Below are positions 23,533 to 31,942 of a stretch of 64,000 nt of DNA, piece after piece. The position numbers and the translations under genes are program-made. The notes below the pieces were generated by a model, which worked only from the letters and a program-made list of their open reading frames with translations, did not search any database and was not told the DNA's origin. The DNA is from Parahoeflea alexandrii (GTDB lineage Bacteria > Pseudomonadota > Alphaproteobacteria > Rhizobiales > Rhizobiaceae): positions 620,001 to 684,000 of the forward strand of contig NZ_JAAAML010000003.1 of assembly GCF_024105735.1 (NCBI RefSeq). The letters run 5' to 3'. Positions within the stretch are counted from its first letter, which is position 1, and each line of letters opens with the position of its first letter.

Positions 23533-25349
23533 ACAAACACGTCAAGATCCCCGCTGCCGTGCAGGCCATGCTCGATGCCATGGGGCATGAACCGCGAGCC
23601 GAAAACCCGGACCCTTCATCGAAGCCGGAGCCCGCAACCGCTGCCGGAGCACCCCAGCTGCCCGAGCCGGATGCGCCGGAACTGACCGCCGAGGAAATGC
23701 TGGCCGAATGCGCGGGCGAGCCCGAAACCGACATCGGCAACGGCCGTCGGCTCCTGATCCGCTACGGCAGCCGCATCCTGCACGTTGCCCGCGTCGGCTG
23801 GCACGGCTTCGACGGAAAGCACTGGAAAGAGGACGAGGACGGCTCGGTGGTGCGTCCCCTGGCGCAGAAGACGGCCGAGTTCATCGATGACGAGGCCATG
23901 GCGATGTCTGCCACAGAGGAGGAGGCCATCCTCATCGAGGCCGGCCAGACCGCGCGCAAGGAGCGGATCAAGATGGGCCGGCCCGCCAAGGACTGGCCGG
24001 CCGACAAGTCGCAGCGCTGGCTCGAACTCGAGGAAACCGAGGAGGCGGGCGAATCCGCGTTGAAAACCGTCAAGGGCCGGCGCTCGGCGCGTCACCGTTT
24101 CGCCAAATCCTCCGCCGGCACGTCGAAGATCAACAACCTGCTGACCGAGGCAGCGCCGCACGTGGCCCGCATGGTCAACGACATGAACACCGATCTCTTC
24201 GCCTTCAACTGCACAAACGGCACGCTCCGCTTCGTGCGCGTCGAGGATGAGGAAAGCGACCCGGACGACCCGCGCTGGCGCTGGGAGGCACGGCTCGATC
24301 AGCACCGGGCGGGCGACTATATTTCCAAGCTCGGGCAGGTGGAGTATCGCCCGGACGCGAAAGCGCCGGAGTTCCACAAATTCTTCCAGACCGTGCAGCC
24401 GGATCCCGCGGTGCGGCTCTTCCTGCAGCGCTTCTTCGGCTACAGCCTGCTTGGCCTAACCAAGGAACAGTGCCTGCTGTTCTTCTATGGCGCGGGGCGC
24501 AACGGCAAGTCGACCTTCATCGACCTGATGACCGAGATCCTAGGCAATTACGCCGTCACGCTGTCGGTCGACAGTTTTGCGGGCGAGGGCCGGCGCTCGG
24601 GGGCTGAGGCGACGCCTGACCTTGCCCGCCTGCCCGGTGCTCGGCTGGTGGCGGCAAGCGAGCCCGAAAGCGGCGTGCACCTGAAGGAATCGCTGATCAA
24701 GACGCTGACCGGCGGCGAGCGCATTCCCGTGCGCCGCCTGCAGCAGGAGTTCATAGAAGTGATCCCGCAGTTCAAGATCGTCATGGTCGGCAACCACAAG
24801 CCGGTGATCCGCGACACCTCAGACGGCATCTGGCGGCGCGTGCTGCTGGTGCCGTGGGAGATCCAGATCGCATCCGACCAGGTTGACCGCCGATTGCCGG
24901 AAAAGCTGCGCGCGGAGGCCGACGGCGTGTTCGCCTGGCTGGTGCGCGGCGCGCTCGACTATCTGACGCTCGGCCTTGGCGTGCCCGACAAGGTGACGGC
25001 CGCCACCAGCGAGTACCGCGAGGACAGCGACCCGATCGGGGCCTTCATACGGGCTGGCTGCATCGTCACCGGTCATGAACACGATTATTCGACGCCCGAC
25101 GACATCTGTGTCGGCTACGCCAACTGGGCGGCGCGCGAAGGCCAGCCGGAATTCCGGAAATCGACCCTGATGCGCCGTTTCCCGGACTATGCCCGCAAGC
25201 AATGGGAGGGGCCGGACGGCATGATGCATGGCTTCCGCAAGCACAAGTCCTCGACCACCCGCTACACCGGCATCAAGGTGCGCGACGAATATCTGCGGGT
25301 GCGTGGCGAAGGCGGACCGGACGGCGGCGGGGGCTATGGCGACCAGTGA
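23529..25349 (+). CDS. Phage replicative helicase, SF3 / P4-type primase C-terminal family
   Basis: A 606-residue protein. The C-terminal half is a superfamily 3 helicase: Walker A is Gly-Ala-Gly-Arg-Asn-Gly-Lys-Ser-Thr (about 320), and a later Val-Gly-Asn-His-Lys-Pro corresponds to the sensor/motif C region. The N-terminal 200 residues are charged and Pro/Ala-rich at the start. It would unwind phage DNA with the preceding primase. The segment after its stop, to 25572, holds only repeats. Confidence 0.9.
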   Translation: MNKHVKIPAAVQAMLDAMGHEPRAENPDPSSKPEPATAAGAPQLPEPDAPELTAEEMLAECAGEPETDIGNGRRLLIRYGSRILHVARVGWHGFDGKHWKEDEDGSVVRPLAQKTAEFIDDEAMAMSATEEEAILIEAGQTARKERIKMGRPAKDWPADKSQRWLELEETEEAGESALKTVKGRRSARHRFAKSSAGTSKINNLLTEAAPHVARMVNDMNTDLFAFNCTNGTLRFVRVEDEESDPDDPRWRWEARLDQHRAGDYISKLGQVEYRPDAKAPEFHKFFQTVQPDPAVRLFLQRFFGYSLLGLTKEQCLLFFYGAGRNGKSTFIDLMTEILGNYAVTLSVDSFAGEGRRSGAEATPDLARLPGARLVAASEPESGVHLKESLIKTLTGGERIPVRRLQQEFIEVIPQFKIVMVGNHKPVIRDTSDGIWRRVLLVPWEIQIASDQVDRRLPEKLRAEADGVFAWLVRGALDYLTLGLGVPDKVTAATSEYREDSDPIGAFIRAGCIVTGHEHDYSTPDDICVGYANWAAREGQPEFRKSTLMRRFPDYARKQWEGPDGMMHGFRKHKSSTTRYTGIKVRDEYLRVRGEGGPDGGGGYGDQ

Positions 25350-25435
25350 GCCCGGTTTACCCGCACCCTCCACGCGCGCGTGCTGCTTTCATCCGGGCCC
25401 ATTCCCTCGCCGCCCGGGACGATAGAGGGCAGCGG

Positions 25436-25633
25436 GGGAGGCTGGCGAAGATTCTGGGAGCTTGCCTCCCGTCTAAAGGGTTTGGGAAATCAATGATTTA
25501 TGCGGCTAGGGAGGCTAGGGAGGATATTTGCGGCGCGCGCGTGTGCGCACGTTCTTTCAAGGGGTGTAGCCCATGACAGAAAACACGGTGAAGCCTTGTA
25601 TGCGTACGTCCTCTTTATCCTCCCTAGCCTCCC
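25436..25633. repeat. Cluster of GGGAGGC repeats forming two inverted repeats
   Basis: GGGAGGC (25436-25442) and GCCTCCC (25464-25470) form one inverted repeat. The second has perfect 18-bp arms, GGGAGGCTAGGGAGGATA (25509-25526) and its complement at 25616-25633, with an 89-base spacer. Each arm contains two near-identical 9-bp units. The cluster lies right after the helicase gene. It could be an origin, an RNA structure or a protein-binding array. Confidence 0.6.
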
Positions 25634-25782
25634 TTACGTCCCTGTCTTCTTCTTCAACATCAACAATATCAACAGGATGGCCGAAGGCCAGCAAAGGGGA
25701 TCAGGGAAGCAAGCAGCCAAAAACGGGAGGCAAGGGGCAAAAAATGGGAAGCAAGCACTCGAAACAGGAAATCAAGCCATGA
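25573..25782 (+). CDS. Small Ser/Thr- and Lys-rich protein
   Basis: A 69-residue frame. Residues 12-33 are a Ser/Leu/Thr run encoded partly by the repeat arm, and residues 38-69 are Lys/Gly/Gln-rich. Its stop overlaps the next start (ATGA), which favours translation. GGGGTG lies before the ATG. The composition is unusual, and it may be a spacer peptide rather than a folded protein. Confidence 0.4.
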   Translation: MTENTVKPCMRTSSLSSLASLTSLSSSSTSTISTGWPKASKGDQGSKQPKTGGKGQKMGSKHSKQEIKP

Positions 25783-26573
25783 AACAGATCCCGATCGTTC
25801 AATTGCTGGAATGGGCCTATCGGCACGAGCTGCCCAAGGCCGAGCGCGTCGGCGGCGGTATGGGCGCGTCGGCGCCATCGTCCTGGGGCATGGTCTACAA
25901 TCTCGGCATCCTCGGCACGGTGATCGATGCGCCAATCAACGGCTATGGCGTCGTTGCCATCGGCATGGATGAGGGCGACCCGCATCCTGATGCCTTGAAA
26001 GTCGCTGAAGCGGTAGGGCGTCTTGCAACTGCCCGGATCTCGATCGGCAATGAATGGTCGCCGTTTCCAGAGTGGGCCGATGCCGATGGTCTGGTGGCCG
26101 AAACTGTCAACCGCATCCGCCCGCGGCTGGCCTCGCTGTCCGGCAAGGAAATCCAGGCCATGCTGATCGCCCGCGCCGTGCTGGGCCAAAAACCTGACTG
26201 GCGTGGTGAGGAGCCGGGCCGGGCGATGATGATGCGTGGCGGAACGCCTGGCTGGTTCATGAAGGAAATCGGCAAGGATGCCTATGGAAACAGGACCGAA
26301 CGCGAGGTAGATGGCTTCAACCCTCGCAGTCGGCGGCCGCGCCCTGGCGCCTATCGCAAGTTCCGGCTTTCGACCGATGTATCCGGCCTTGCGATCGACC
26401 GGTTTCGCCGGACCGTGTGGGCTCTGGCTGTGCGCCATGTGGCGCAAGAGGTCGCCGCTCGGCTTTCAAGCCATGAACTGACCGCCGAAGTGCCTACGCT
26501 GGCGCCTTGGGCAGCTGTCGCAGGGTTGGTGAGCCGACAGGACCCCTCTCACGCTGTGTCGCTTTTTCTTTGA
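25779..26573 (+). CDS. Hypothetical phage protein at the end of the early region
   Basis: A 264-residue protein; ATG 25779 has AGGAAA upstream. The first 25 residues resemble an amphipathic helix (Pro-Ile-Val-Gln-Leu-Leu-Glu-Trp-Ala-Tyr), then a mixed fold with Trp/Arg/Gly-rich loops (Arg-Arg-Pro-Arg-Pro-Gly-Ala-Tyr-Arg-Lys-Phe-Arg). I recognise no family. Position suggests DNA metabolism or late-gene activation. A promoter-like region and a terminator follow. Confidence 0.7.
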   Translation: MKQIPIVQLLEWAYRHELPKAERVGGGMGASAPSSWGMVYNLGILGTVIDAPINGYGVVAIGMDEGDPHPDALKVAEAVGRLATARISIGNEWSPFPEWADADGLVAETVNRIRPRLASLSGKEIQAMLIARAVLGQKPDWRGEEPGRAMMMRGGTPGWFMKEIGKDAYGNRTEREVDGFNPRSRRPRPGAYRKFRLSTDVSGLAIDRFRRTVWALAVRHVAQEVAARLSSHELTAEVPTLAPWAAVAGLVSRQDPSHAVSLFL

Positions 26574-26593
26574 CATGCGACCGAAAGTTGACA
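26570..26593 (+). promoter_or_regulatory. Tandem TTGACA boxes before the late genes
   Basis: Two TTGACA hexamers lie 18 bases apart at 26570-26575 and 26588-26593, between the last early gene and a terminator. No strong -10 is evident for either. They may be -35 elements or activator sites for the late promoter. Confidence 0.3.
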
Positions 26594-26624
26594 ATGGTCA
26601 TCTCACCCTGAAAAGGACAACTCG

Positions 26625-26653
26625 AACCCGCTGGCGACCCCGGCGGGTTTTTT
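26625..26653 (+). terminator. Rho-independent terminator ahead of the late operon
   Basis: AACCCGC (26625-26631) and GCGGGTT (26643-26649) form a 7-bp stem with an 11-base loop, and the T run extends to 26653. It separates the early genes from the packaging and head operon, a typical point of late-gene antitermination. Confidence 0.75.
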
Positions 26654-26669
26654 CGTGGGAGAATGCGAC

Positions 26670-27221
26670 TTGGCAGGCGCGGGACTTCATATCGATGCCA
26701 GCGACTTCCGCGCGCTCGGTGCGGCGATGCACCGGTTGCCGGCTGACCTGAAGGCCAAGGCCTTTCGCTCGGCCGTGAACCATACCGGCAAGAAAGCGCG
26801 GACCCAGATCGCTCGGCTTGCCGCAAAGTACTCGGGATTGCCGTACCGTTTCACCCGCAATGCAGCGCAGATGCGGCTGACCAGCGACGATGTGGAGATC
26901 AAGCTGCGGTCGAAGTGGATCTCGCTGGCCCAACTTGGACCGCGACAGACACGCAAGGGTGTGAGCGTTCGCGGGCGCGGCTCTTATGCGGGAGCGTTCA
27001 TCGCACACTCGAAGATTTCCGGTGCCAACGCCGTCCTGGTCCGCAAGGGCAAGCGCCGAACACCGGTTCGCGAGCTTTACGCCGCCAACCCTGCCCACGC
27101 CATGGGCGCCGACCGGCACGGCGAGTTCCAGCGGATGGCCGAGGAGATCATGGACCGCGACTTCGCCGCCCGGCTTCTCCACGAAGTCGACCGCCGTCTC
27201 TCAAGGCTGGCGTCCGGCTAA
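26670..27221 (+). CDS. Minor tail protein Z (GPZ)-like
   Basis: A 183-residue basic protein similar in layout to lambda gpZ: Phe-Arg-Ser-Ala-Val-Asn-His-Thr-Gly-Lys-Lys-Ala-Arg-Thr in the first third, Arg-Gly-Ser-Tyr-Ala-Gly-Ala-Phe-Ile in the middle, and a conserved Thr-Pro-Val-Arg-Glu-Leu-Tyr. In lambda gpZ acts in tail-tip maturation. Its position before the terminase is unusual. I place the start at TTG 26670 because GGGAGA lies 7 bases upstream; a GTG at 26655 is the alternative. Confidence 0.6.
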   Translation: MAGAGLHIDASDFRALGAAMHRLPADLKAKAFRSAVNHTGKKARTQIARLAAKYSGLPYRFTRNAAQMRLTSDDVEIKLRSKWISLAQLGPRQTRKGVSVRGRGSYAGAFIAHSKISGANAVLVRKGKRRTPVRELYAANPAHAMGADRHGEFQRMAEEIMDRDFAARLLHEVDRRLSRLASG

Positions 27222-27358
27222 TCCGCTCCGATGAGTGTGTGACACAAGAATAAAACCGTGGTCGGGCTTTCCGGAAAAAAGGGACCGTATCCCGCCCTCA
27301 TCCCAAGCGGGGCGGGACGACCCCGAAAAACTGCCAGTTTTGCAGAGGTTTTGGTTGG

Positions 27359-27404
27359 GTTGTCAGGTTGTCAGTGGTGTGAACTGGGCGTTGTCAGGTT
27401 GTCA
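27359..27404. repeat. Four GTTGTCA iterons before the terminase small subunit
   Basis: The 15-base sequence GTTGTCAGGTTGTCA occurs at 27359-27373 and again at 27390-27404. Each holds two GTTGTCA units 8 bases apart, which gives four same-orientation copies in 46 bases. They lie 20 bases before the small terminase gene, in a 203-base gap without a gene, where lambda-type phages place cos and the small-subunit binding sites. Confidence 0.6.
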
Positions 27405-27424
27405 TAGAGGATTTTGAGGCAGTC

Positions 27425-28036
27425 ATGGTCGAGACAGTGATGATGACGCTGTCCGAGATCGCCGCGCGTGACGGGATTTCGCGGCAGGCAATATCCAAGA
27501 CCGTGCGCGAGCTGGTCGAGAAGCACGACGATATCCCGGTCGAGCGGGACGGGCGGGAGCGAATCGTCCGGGTGTCGGTGGGTCATATCGACCATTACCG
27601 CGACAATTTCCAGAACCCGGCCAAGGTGCTGGCATCGCGGCCGTCACCGTCGGCGGACAAACCGAAGCGCGATGGCGCGTCACCGAGCGAGCAAGAGGGC
27701 GATTCCTTCGAGGAAGCGCGCCGACTCAATGAGTGGCTGCGCTACAGCCGTCTGAAGCTTCAGCACGACGAGGCCTGCGGACGGCTGATCAGCGCCGACA
27801 CGGTGGCTGCGGCGCTCGACAGCCTGGGACGGGAAGCACAGGCGATTATTGCCAGACTGCCGAACCATGCCGACGACCTCTCAGGGCCCTTCGCCAAGGA
27901 AGGTGTGCACGGGTTACGGACGGCATTGAGGGAGGTTGCTCACCAGATCAACCTTTCGATCGCCAAGAGGTTCGAAGAAATTGCGGCATCCGCACCGGAA
28001 CGGGATGTCATCGAGGATGAAGAGATCCGAGCGTGA
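27425..28036 (+). CDS. Terminase small subunit (Nu1-like)
   Basis: A 203-residue protein with an N-terminal winged helix (Leu-Ser-Glu-Ile-Ala-Ala-Arg-Asp-Gly-Ile-Ser-Arg-Gln-Ala-Ile-Ser), a Pro/Ser-rich linker at about 70-95 and a helical C-terminus. The HTH plus helical tail and the position just before a gpA-type large subunit fit a small terminase that recognises phage DNA. The iterons upstream are candidate binding sites. The stop overlaps the large-subunit GTG. Confidence 0.75.
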   Translation: MVETVMMTLSEIAARDGISRQAISKTVRELVEKHDDIPVERDGRERIVRVSVGHIDHYRDNFQNPAKVLASRPSPSADKPKRDGASPSEQEGDSFEEARRLNEWLRYSRLKLQHDEACGRLISADTVAAALDSLGREAQAIIARLPNHADDLSGPFAKEGVHGLRTALREVAHQINLSIAKRFEEIAASAPERDVIEDEEIRA

Positions 28037-30045
28037 CCATTCACCCAGGCGCATTGCAGCTGGTGGCCTCACGGCTTGCCGAGGCAATACGTCCGCAACC
28101 GCCGAAGCCGTTTGTGGAGTGGTTGTCGGAGAACGTCGTTCTCGTCGACGGTCCGCGCAAGGGTGAATTGTGGTCGCCTCGCGACGCGCCTTATCTGGTC
28201 GAGATTGCTCAGTGTCTGAGCCAGGAACATCCGGCGAACCTGGTCACGGTGCGCAAGGCGCAGCAGACTGGCGTGTCGATCCTGGCGTTGTCGTGGTGCC
28301 TCTACATCGCGGAGGTCTGCCCGGACAACATCCTCTACGGGGTGCCCGGCATAGACGCGCTACAGGACATCAACGGGCAGAAACTGCAGCCGCTGATCGA
28401 CGCATGGCAAGCGGAGACGGAAAAGAAAATCATCCTGCCGGTGACGAGCCGGTCCGGGCGCAATTCGACGACCTATGAGAAGCGGTTTCCAGGAGGTTAC
28501 ATCTCTCTCGCCAACGCCAACACGGTCATGGACCTGTCCATGAAGACCTGCCGGTTCGGGATCAAGGACGAGGTTTCGAAGTGGGGTGAACTGCCCAATG
28601 GCGCGGATCCGGAAACACTGTTCTTCGGTCGATTCACGGCGTTCCGCCGGCAGCGGAGCTACAAGATATTCGAATTGTCGACACCTGAACTCGACTCCGG
28701 AGACGCGCTCGGTGACGATCCGGGGCACTGCCGGATCGACCGGTCGTTCAAGCGGTCCGACCAGCGGTTCTGGAATGTCGAGTGCCAGGAGTGCCATGAG
28801 TGGTTTGTGATGAACGACGACCTGCTGCAGGTCGATCGGGATCATCCGCACAAGAGTGTGCTGGTCTGTCCGAATCCTCAATGCGGCCACTGGATAGACG
28901 AGGCCGAGCGGGTATTGATGGTTCGCGCCGGTGAATACCGTCCGACACAGAGCGGCCCGGACAGGCATCCGGGCTTCCATGTCGATGCGTTCATGAGCCT
29001 ACTGATGAGCCTTGGCGACATCGCCGAAGACAAGCTGAAGGCTGAGAAGCGCGGCGAGGCTGGCGCCAAGGATTATCATAACCTGGTGCGGGCGCTGCCC
29101 TACCAAATGCGCGGCAACGCGCCGGACTGGCAGCGGTTACTGGAGCGCCGCGAGGAGTATCCGGATGGCGTCATCCCGCCGGAGGGGCTGATATTTGTTG
29201 CAGGCGTCGACGTGCAGCACAGCGGCCTCTATGTCGAGTTCGTCGCATTCGGCGCGGAGAGACAGTCCTGGTCAGTTCACGCAGAGTTTCTCGAAGGGGA
29301 GACAGACGACAAGAATTCCGGTGCATGGGTCAAACTCGACAAGCTTTACCGGACCGAGTGGCCCGATTCCTATGGATCGGCGCGGCGGGCCGGGGCGATG
29401 GCAGTGGATGCTGGCGACGGAAACCGCACCACGCAGGTGCTGGAATGGTGCCGGGAACGGCCTGACACCTATGCGATAGCCGGCAAGCATGGGCGCGGTG
29501 TCGGCGCGATCGGGCTTCCGAAGAAGACGTCAGTTCGCAAGGGCGGCAAGCGCAAGCGCATCGGTTCGACGATGCTGTGGCCGGTTGGTACCTGGTCACT
29601 GAAGGGTGAATTCTACGGAAACCTGCATCGGCTGGGGCTGCGCTCCGGCGAGGTGGTAGACCCGCCGGGATATTGCCACTTCAATAATGCTCGCAACGAA
29701 GAGTTCTTTCGCCAGATTACGGCGGAGTATTTCGACCAGAAGATGGTGCGCGGACGGCTCGTCGAGGAATGGAAGAAAATCCGTAGGGACAATCACTTTC
29801 TCGATTGCCGGATCTACGCGATGGCGATGGCCGAGCATCTCGGCCTGTCACGGCTGACACCTGCGGGATGGGCGGCACTCACGGTACAGTTGACGCCCGC
29901 GTCTGCGCAGACGCTGTTCTCGCCGGTGTCGCAACAGATTGCCGCCCAGGGCGGGCTGGAAGCATCGATCGACATGCCGCCACAGACGGCTTCAAACAAA
30001 GCGCCGGCCGAAGATGTGCTGGCAAAATGGAAAAGGCGAAAGTGA
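28033..30045 (+). CDS. Terminase large subunit, GpA family
   Basis: A 670-residue packaging motor of the lambda gpA family. The ATPase part has Val-Arg-Lys-Ala-Gln-Gln-Thr-Gly-Val-Ser as the Walker A-like motif (about 74-83). A zinc-ribbon-like insert carries Cys-Gln-Glu-Cys and Cys-Pro-Asn-Pro-Gln-Cys, and the nuclease domain begins near Val-Ala-Gly-Val-Asp-Val-Gln (about 390). It cuts and pumps DNA into the prohead. It starts with a GTG in a GTGA overlap, and its stop overlaps the portal start (TGATG). Confidence 0.95.
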   Translation: MTIHPGALQLVASRLAEAIRPQPPKPFVEWLSENVVLVDGPRKGELWSPRDAPYLVEIAQCLSQEHPANLVTVRKAQQTGVSILALSWCLYIAEVCPDNILYGVPGIDALQDINGQKLQPLIDAWQAETEKKIILPVTSRSGRNSTTYEKRFPGGYISLANANTVMDLSMKTCRFGIKDEVSKWGELPNGADPETLFFGRFTAFRRQRSYKIFELSTPELDSGDALGDDPGHCRIDRSFKRSDQRFWNVECQECHEWFVMNDDLLQVDRDHPHKSVLVCPNPQCGHWIDEAERVLMVRAGEYRPTQSGPDRHPGFHVDAFMSLLMSLGDIAEDKLKAEKRGEAGAKDYHNLVRALPYQMRGNAPDWQRLLERREEYPDGVIPPEGLIFVAGVDVQHSGLYVEFVAFGAERQSWSVHAEFLEGETDDKNSGAWVKLDKLYRTEWPDSYGSARRAGAMAVDAGDGNRTTQVLEWCRERPDTYAIAGKHGRGVGAIGLPKKTSVRKGGKRKRIGSTMLWPVGTWSLKGEFYGNLHRLGLRSGEVVDPPGYCHFNNARNEEFFRQITAEYFDQKMVRGRLVEEWKKIRRDNHFLDCRIYAMAMAEHLGLSRLTPAGWAALTVQLTPASAQTLFSPVSQQIAAQGGLEASIDMPPQTASNKAPAEDVLAKWKRRK

Positions 30046-31658
30046 TGCGGGTACCGAGTGTTGCGCGAGACGGCTCCATGAAGCCGCGCGGGGCCGCTGG
30101 CGGTCCCGTGGCGCGGCCGGTGATGCGCATGCTGCGCGACAGCCCGTCCGGTGTTCTCGCAGCACGCCTGACCCCGGTTTCGGAGAGTCGCGACGAGATC
30201 CGCCGTTCGTGGCGGCGTGCGGCGGCGCTGGCGCTTGACTTCATCCATAACTCAGGACGACTCAAAGGGGCCGTCGATCAGGTCATCGCGGACACGGTGG
30301 GCTCGGAACTGATCCTGAAACCTGCGCCGGACTATGCGCGGCTCGGGTGGTCGCAGGAGCGATCGGTTGCATGGTGCAAACTGGTCAAGTCGGAGTGGAA
30401 AAAGGATTCCTGGAACCCGCGCGAATGCGACCACCGCGGCAAGTTCACGGTTCCGCAACTGGTCGCGATCTCGCTGCGCTGGCACATCGCTTTCGGCGAG
30501 ACAACGGGGATCCTGACGCATTTCGATGCCGGACAGCGGGCGCGGTATGGGATCAGGACAGGGTCGAAGACCTTGCTGGTGCCGCCGCCTCGTCTGGTGC
30601 AGGACACCAATGAGGCGCTGCGGTTGTTTCAAGGCGTCTATCACGACGAAAACGGCAGGGCAGAAGGTTACCTGTTCGAGGAACGTCAGAACGGCTTTCC
30701 GAAGAAGGTGCGATACCCGGCCCATGACGCCAGCGGGCGACCGGTGGTCATGCACATCTTCGACCCGCTTGACGCCGACGATGTACGCGGCATCTCGCAA
30801 CTGACGCCGATCCTAAAGCAGCATGCTCAGACCGAAGTGGCGCGCGAGGCGACGTTGCAGACCCTGATTGTGCAGACCTTCTTCGCCGCTGTCCTGACTT
30901 CAAAGCTGCCGGCAGCCGAGGCGATCGAATCGCTGCAGGAACTGGCCAAGGGTGACACTGACAGCAGTAAGGTCGGCAAGGCGATTTACGACAATGTCCT
31001 GGGCTATCTGGGCAGCACGCTCGATAGGGCGGCCGAGGGCGGTGTCAGCCTGACGGGCGGGTCACGCATTCCGGTGCTGGGGCCCGACGAGGATTTGCAA
31101 TTCCGCCAGGCACAGGCGCCAGGCGACAATTACCTGCCACTGACCCAGTCGCTCGACCGCGACATGGCGCGGGCGATCGGTGTCACCTATGGCGCCTACA
31201 CGATGGATCATTCCAACGCGACCTATTCATCGGTGCGGATGGAGAACGCGTCGATCTGGCCTGTGGTCATGCGCAGGCGAGAGCACATCGCGGCACCGAT
31301 GTACCAGATGATTTACGAGCAATGGCTCGACGAAAAGATCGAGACTGGCGCGATCCCCTTTCCGGGTGGGCTCTCGAATTACCGGGCCAACAGGGACGCC
31401 GCGAGCTGGGCACAATGGCAGGGCCCGGAGAAGCCGACGGCGGATGATCTGAAGTCGGAGAAGGCAGCCAGTGAGCGGATTGCCAACGGCACATCGAGCA
31501 TCCCTCGCGAGGCGGAACTGAAGGGCGTCGACGCGGACGAGCTGTTCGACGAGCGCAGTGCCGATCACAAGCGCTACGTCGATGCCGGCATGCGGTCTCC
31601 TTACGACCGTGACGCACCGGCCCCGGCGCAGCCGGTCGAAGTCCAGAACACGAATTGA
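30045..31658 (+). CDS. Portal protein, lambda gpB family
   Basis: A 537-residue portal of the lambda/P21-type family: Arg-Arg-Ala-Ala-Ala-Leu-Ala-Leu-Asp-Phe near residue 65, and Gly-Val-Thr-Tyr-Gly-Ala-Tyr-Thr-Met-Asp-His-Ser-Asn-Ala-Thr-Tyr-Ser-Ser near 385, which is the conserved portal signature. Twelve copies form the DNA entry channel and bind the terminase. The ATG at 30045 overlaps the terminase stop (TGATG); in-frame starts within the terminase gene are less likely. Confidence 0.95.
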   Translation: MRVPSVARDGSMKPRGAAGGPVARPVMRMLRDSPSGVLAARLTPVSESRDEIRRSWRRAAALALDFIHNSGRLKGAVDQVIADTVGSELILKPAPDYARLGWSQERSVAWCKLVKSEWKKDSWNPRECDHRGKFTVPQLVAISLRWHIAFGETTGILTHFDAGQRARYGIRTGSKTLLVPPPRLVQDTNEALRLFQGVYHDENGRAEGYLFEERQNGFPKKVRYPAHDASGRPVVMHIFDPLDADDVRGISQLTPILKQHAQTEVAREATLQTLIVQTFFAAVLTSKLPAAEAIESLQELAKGDTDSSKVGKAIYDNVLGYLGSTLDRAAEGGVSLTGGSRIPVLGPDEDLQFRQAQAPGDNYLPLTQSLDRDMARAIGVTYGAYTMDHSNATYSSVRMENASIWPVVMRRREHIAAPMYQMIYEQWLDEKIETGAIPFPGGLSNYRANRDAASWAQWQGPEKPTADDLKSEKAASERIANGTSSIPREAELKGVDADELFDERSADHKRYVDAGMRSPYDRDAPAPAQPVEVQNTN

Positions 31659-31668
31659 GGGTCTGCAA

Positions 31669-31932
31669 ATGGCGACCGTGAAGATCGATGGCGCGTCTGT
31701 CGATATCGCTGATCCGTGCGCGCTTTACCAGGCGCTTTACGCGGTCAAGCTCAAACGCATTGCCGGCGATGCCATTGAAGAAGGCGAGATTGCTTCTCCA
31801 GTGACCCGGCGGCGTATGCGCTACGCGACGGTCTCGCTCGCGGATCTTGATGCGGAACTTGGCCGCCTCGCTGCGGCCTGCGACGCAAAATCGGGCAAGC
31901 GCCGCCGCGGCGCGGCCAGCTTTCACTTTTGA
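31669..31932 (+). CDS. gpW-like head-tail joining protein
   Basis: An 87-residue protein between portal and protease, the lambda gpW position. It has Ala-Leu-Tyr-Gln-Ala-Leu-Tyr-Ala-Val-Lys-Leu and a basic Arg-Arg-Arg-Met-Arg-Tyr stretch, as in gpW-like proteins that seal the head after packaging. Confidence 0.8.
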   Translation: MATVKIDGASVDIADPCALYQALYAVKLKRIAGDAIEEGEIASPVTRRRMRYATVSLADLDAELGRLAAACDAKSGKRRRGAASFHF

Positions 31933-31942
31933 GGAGCAAGAC

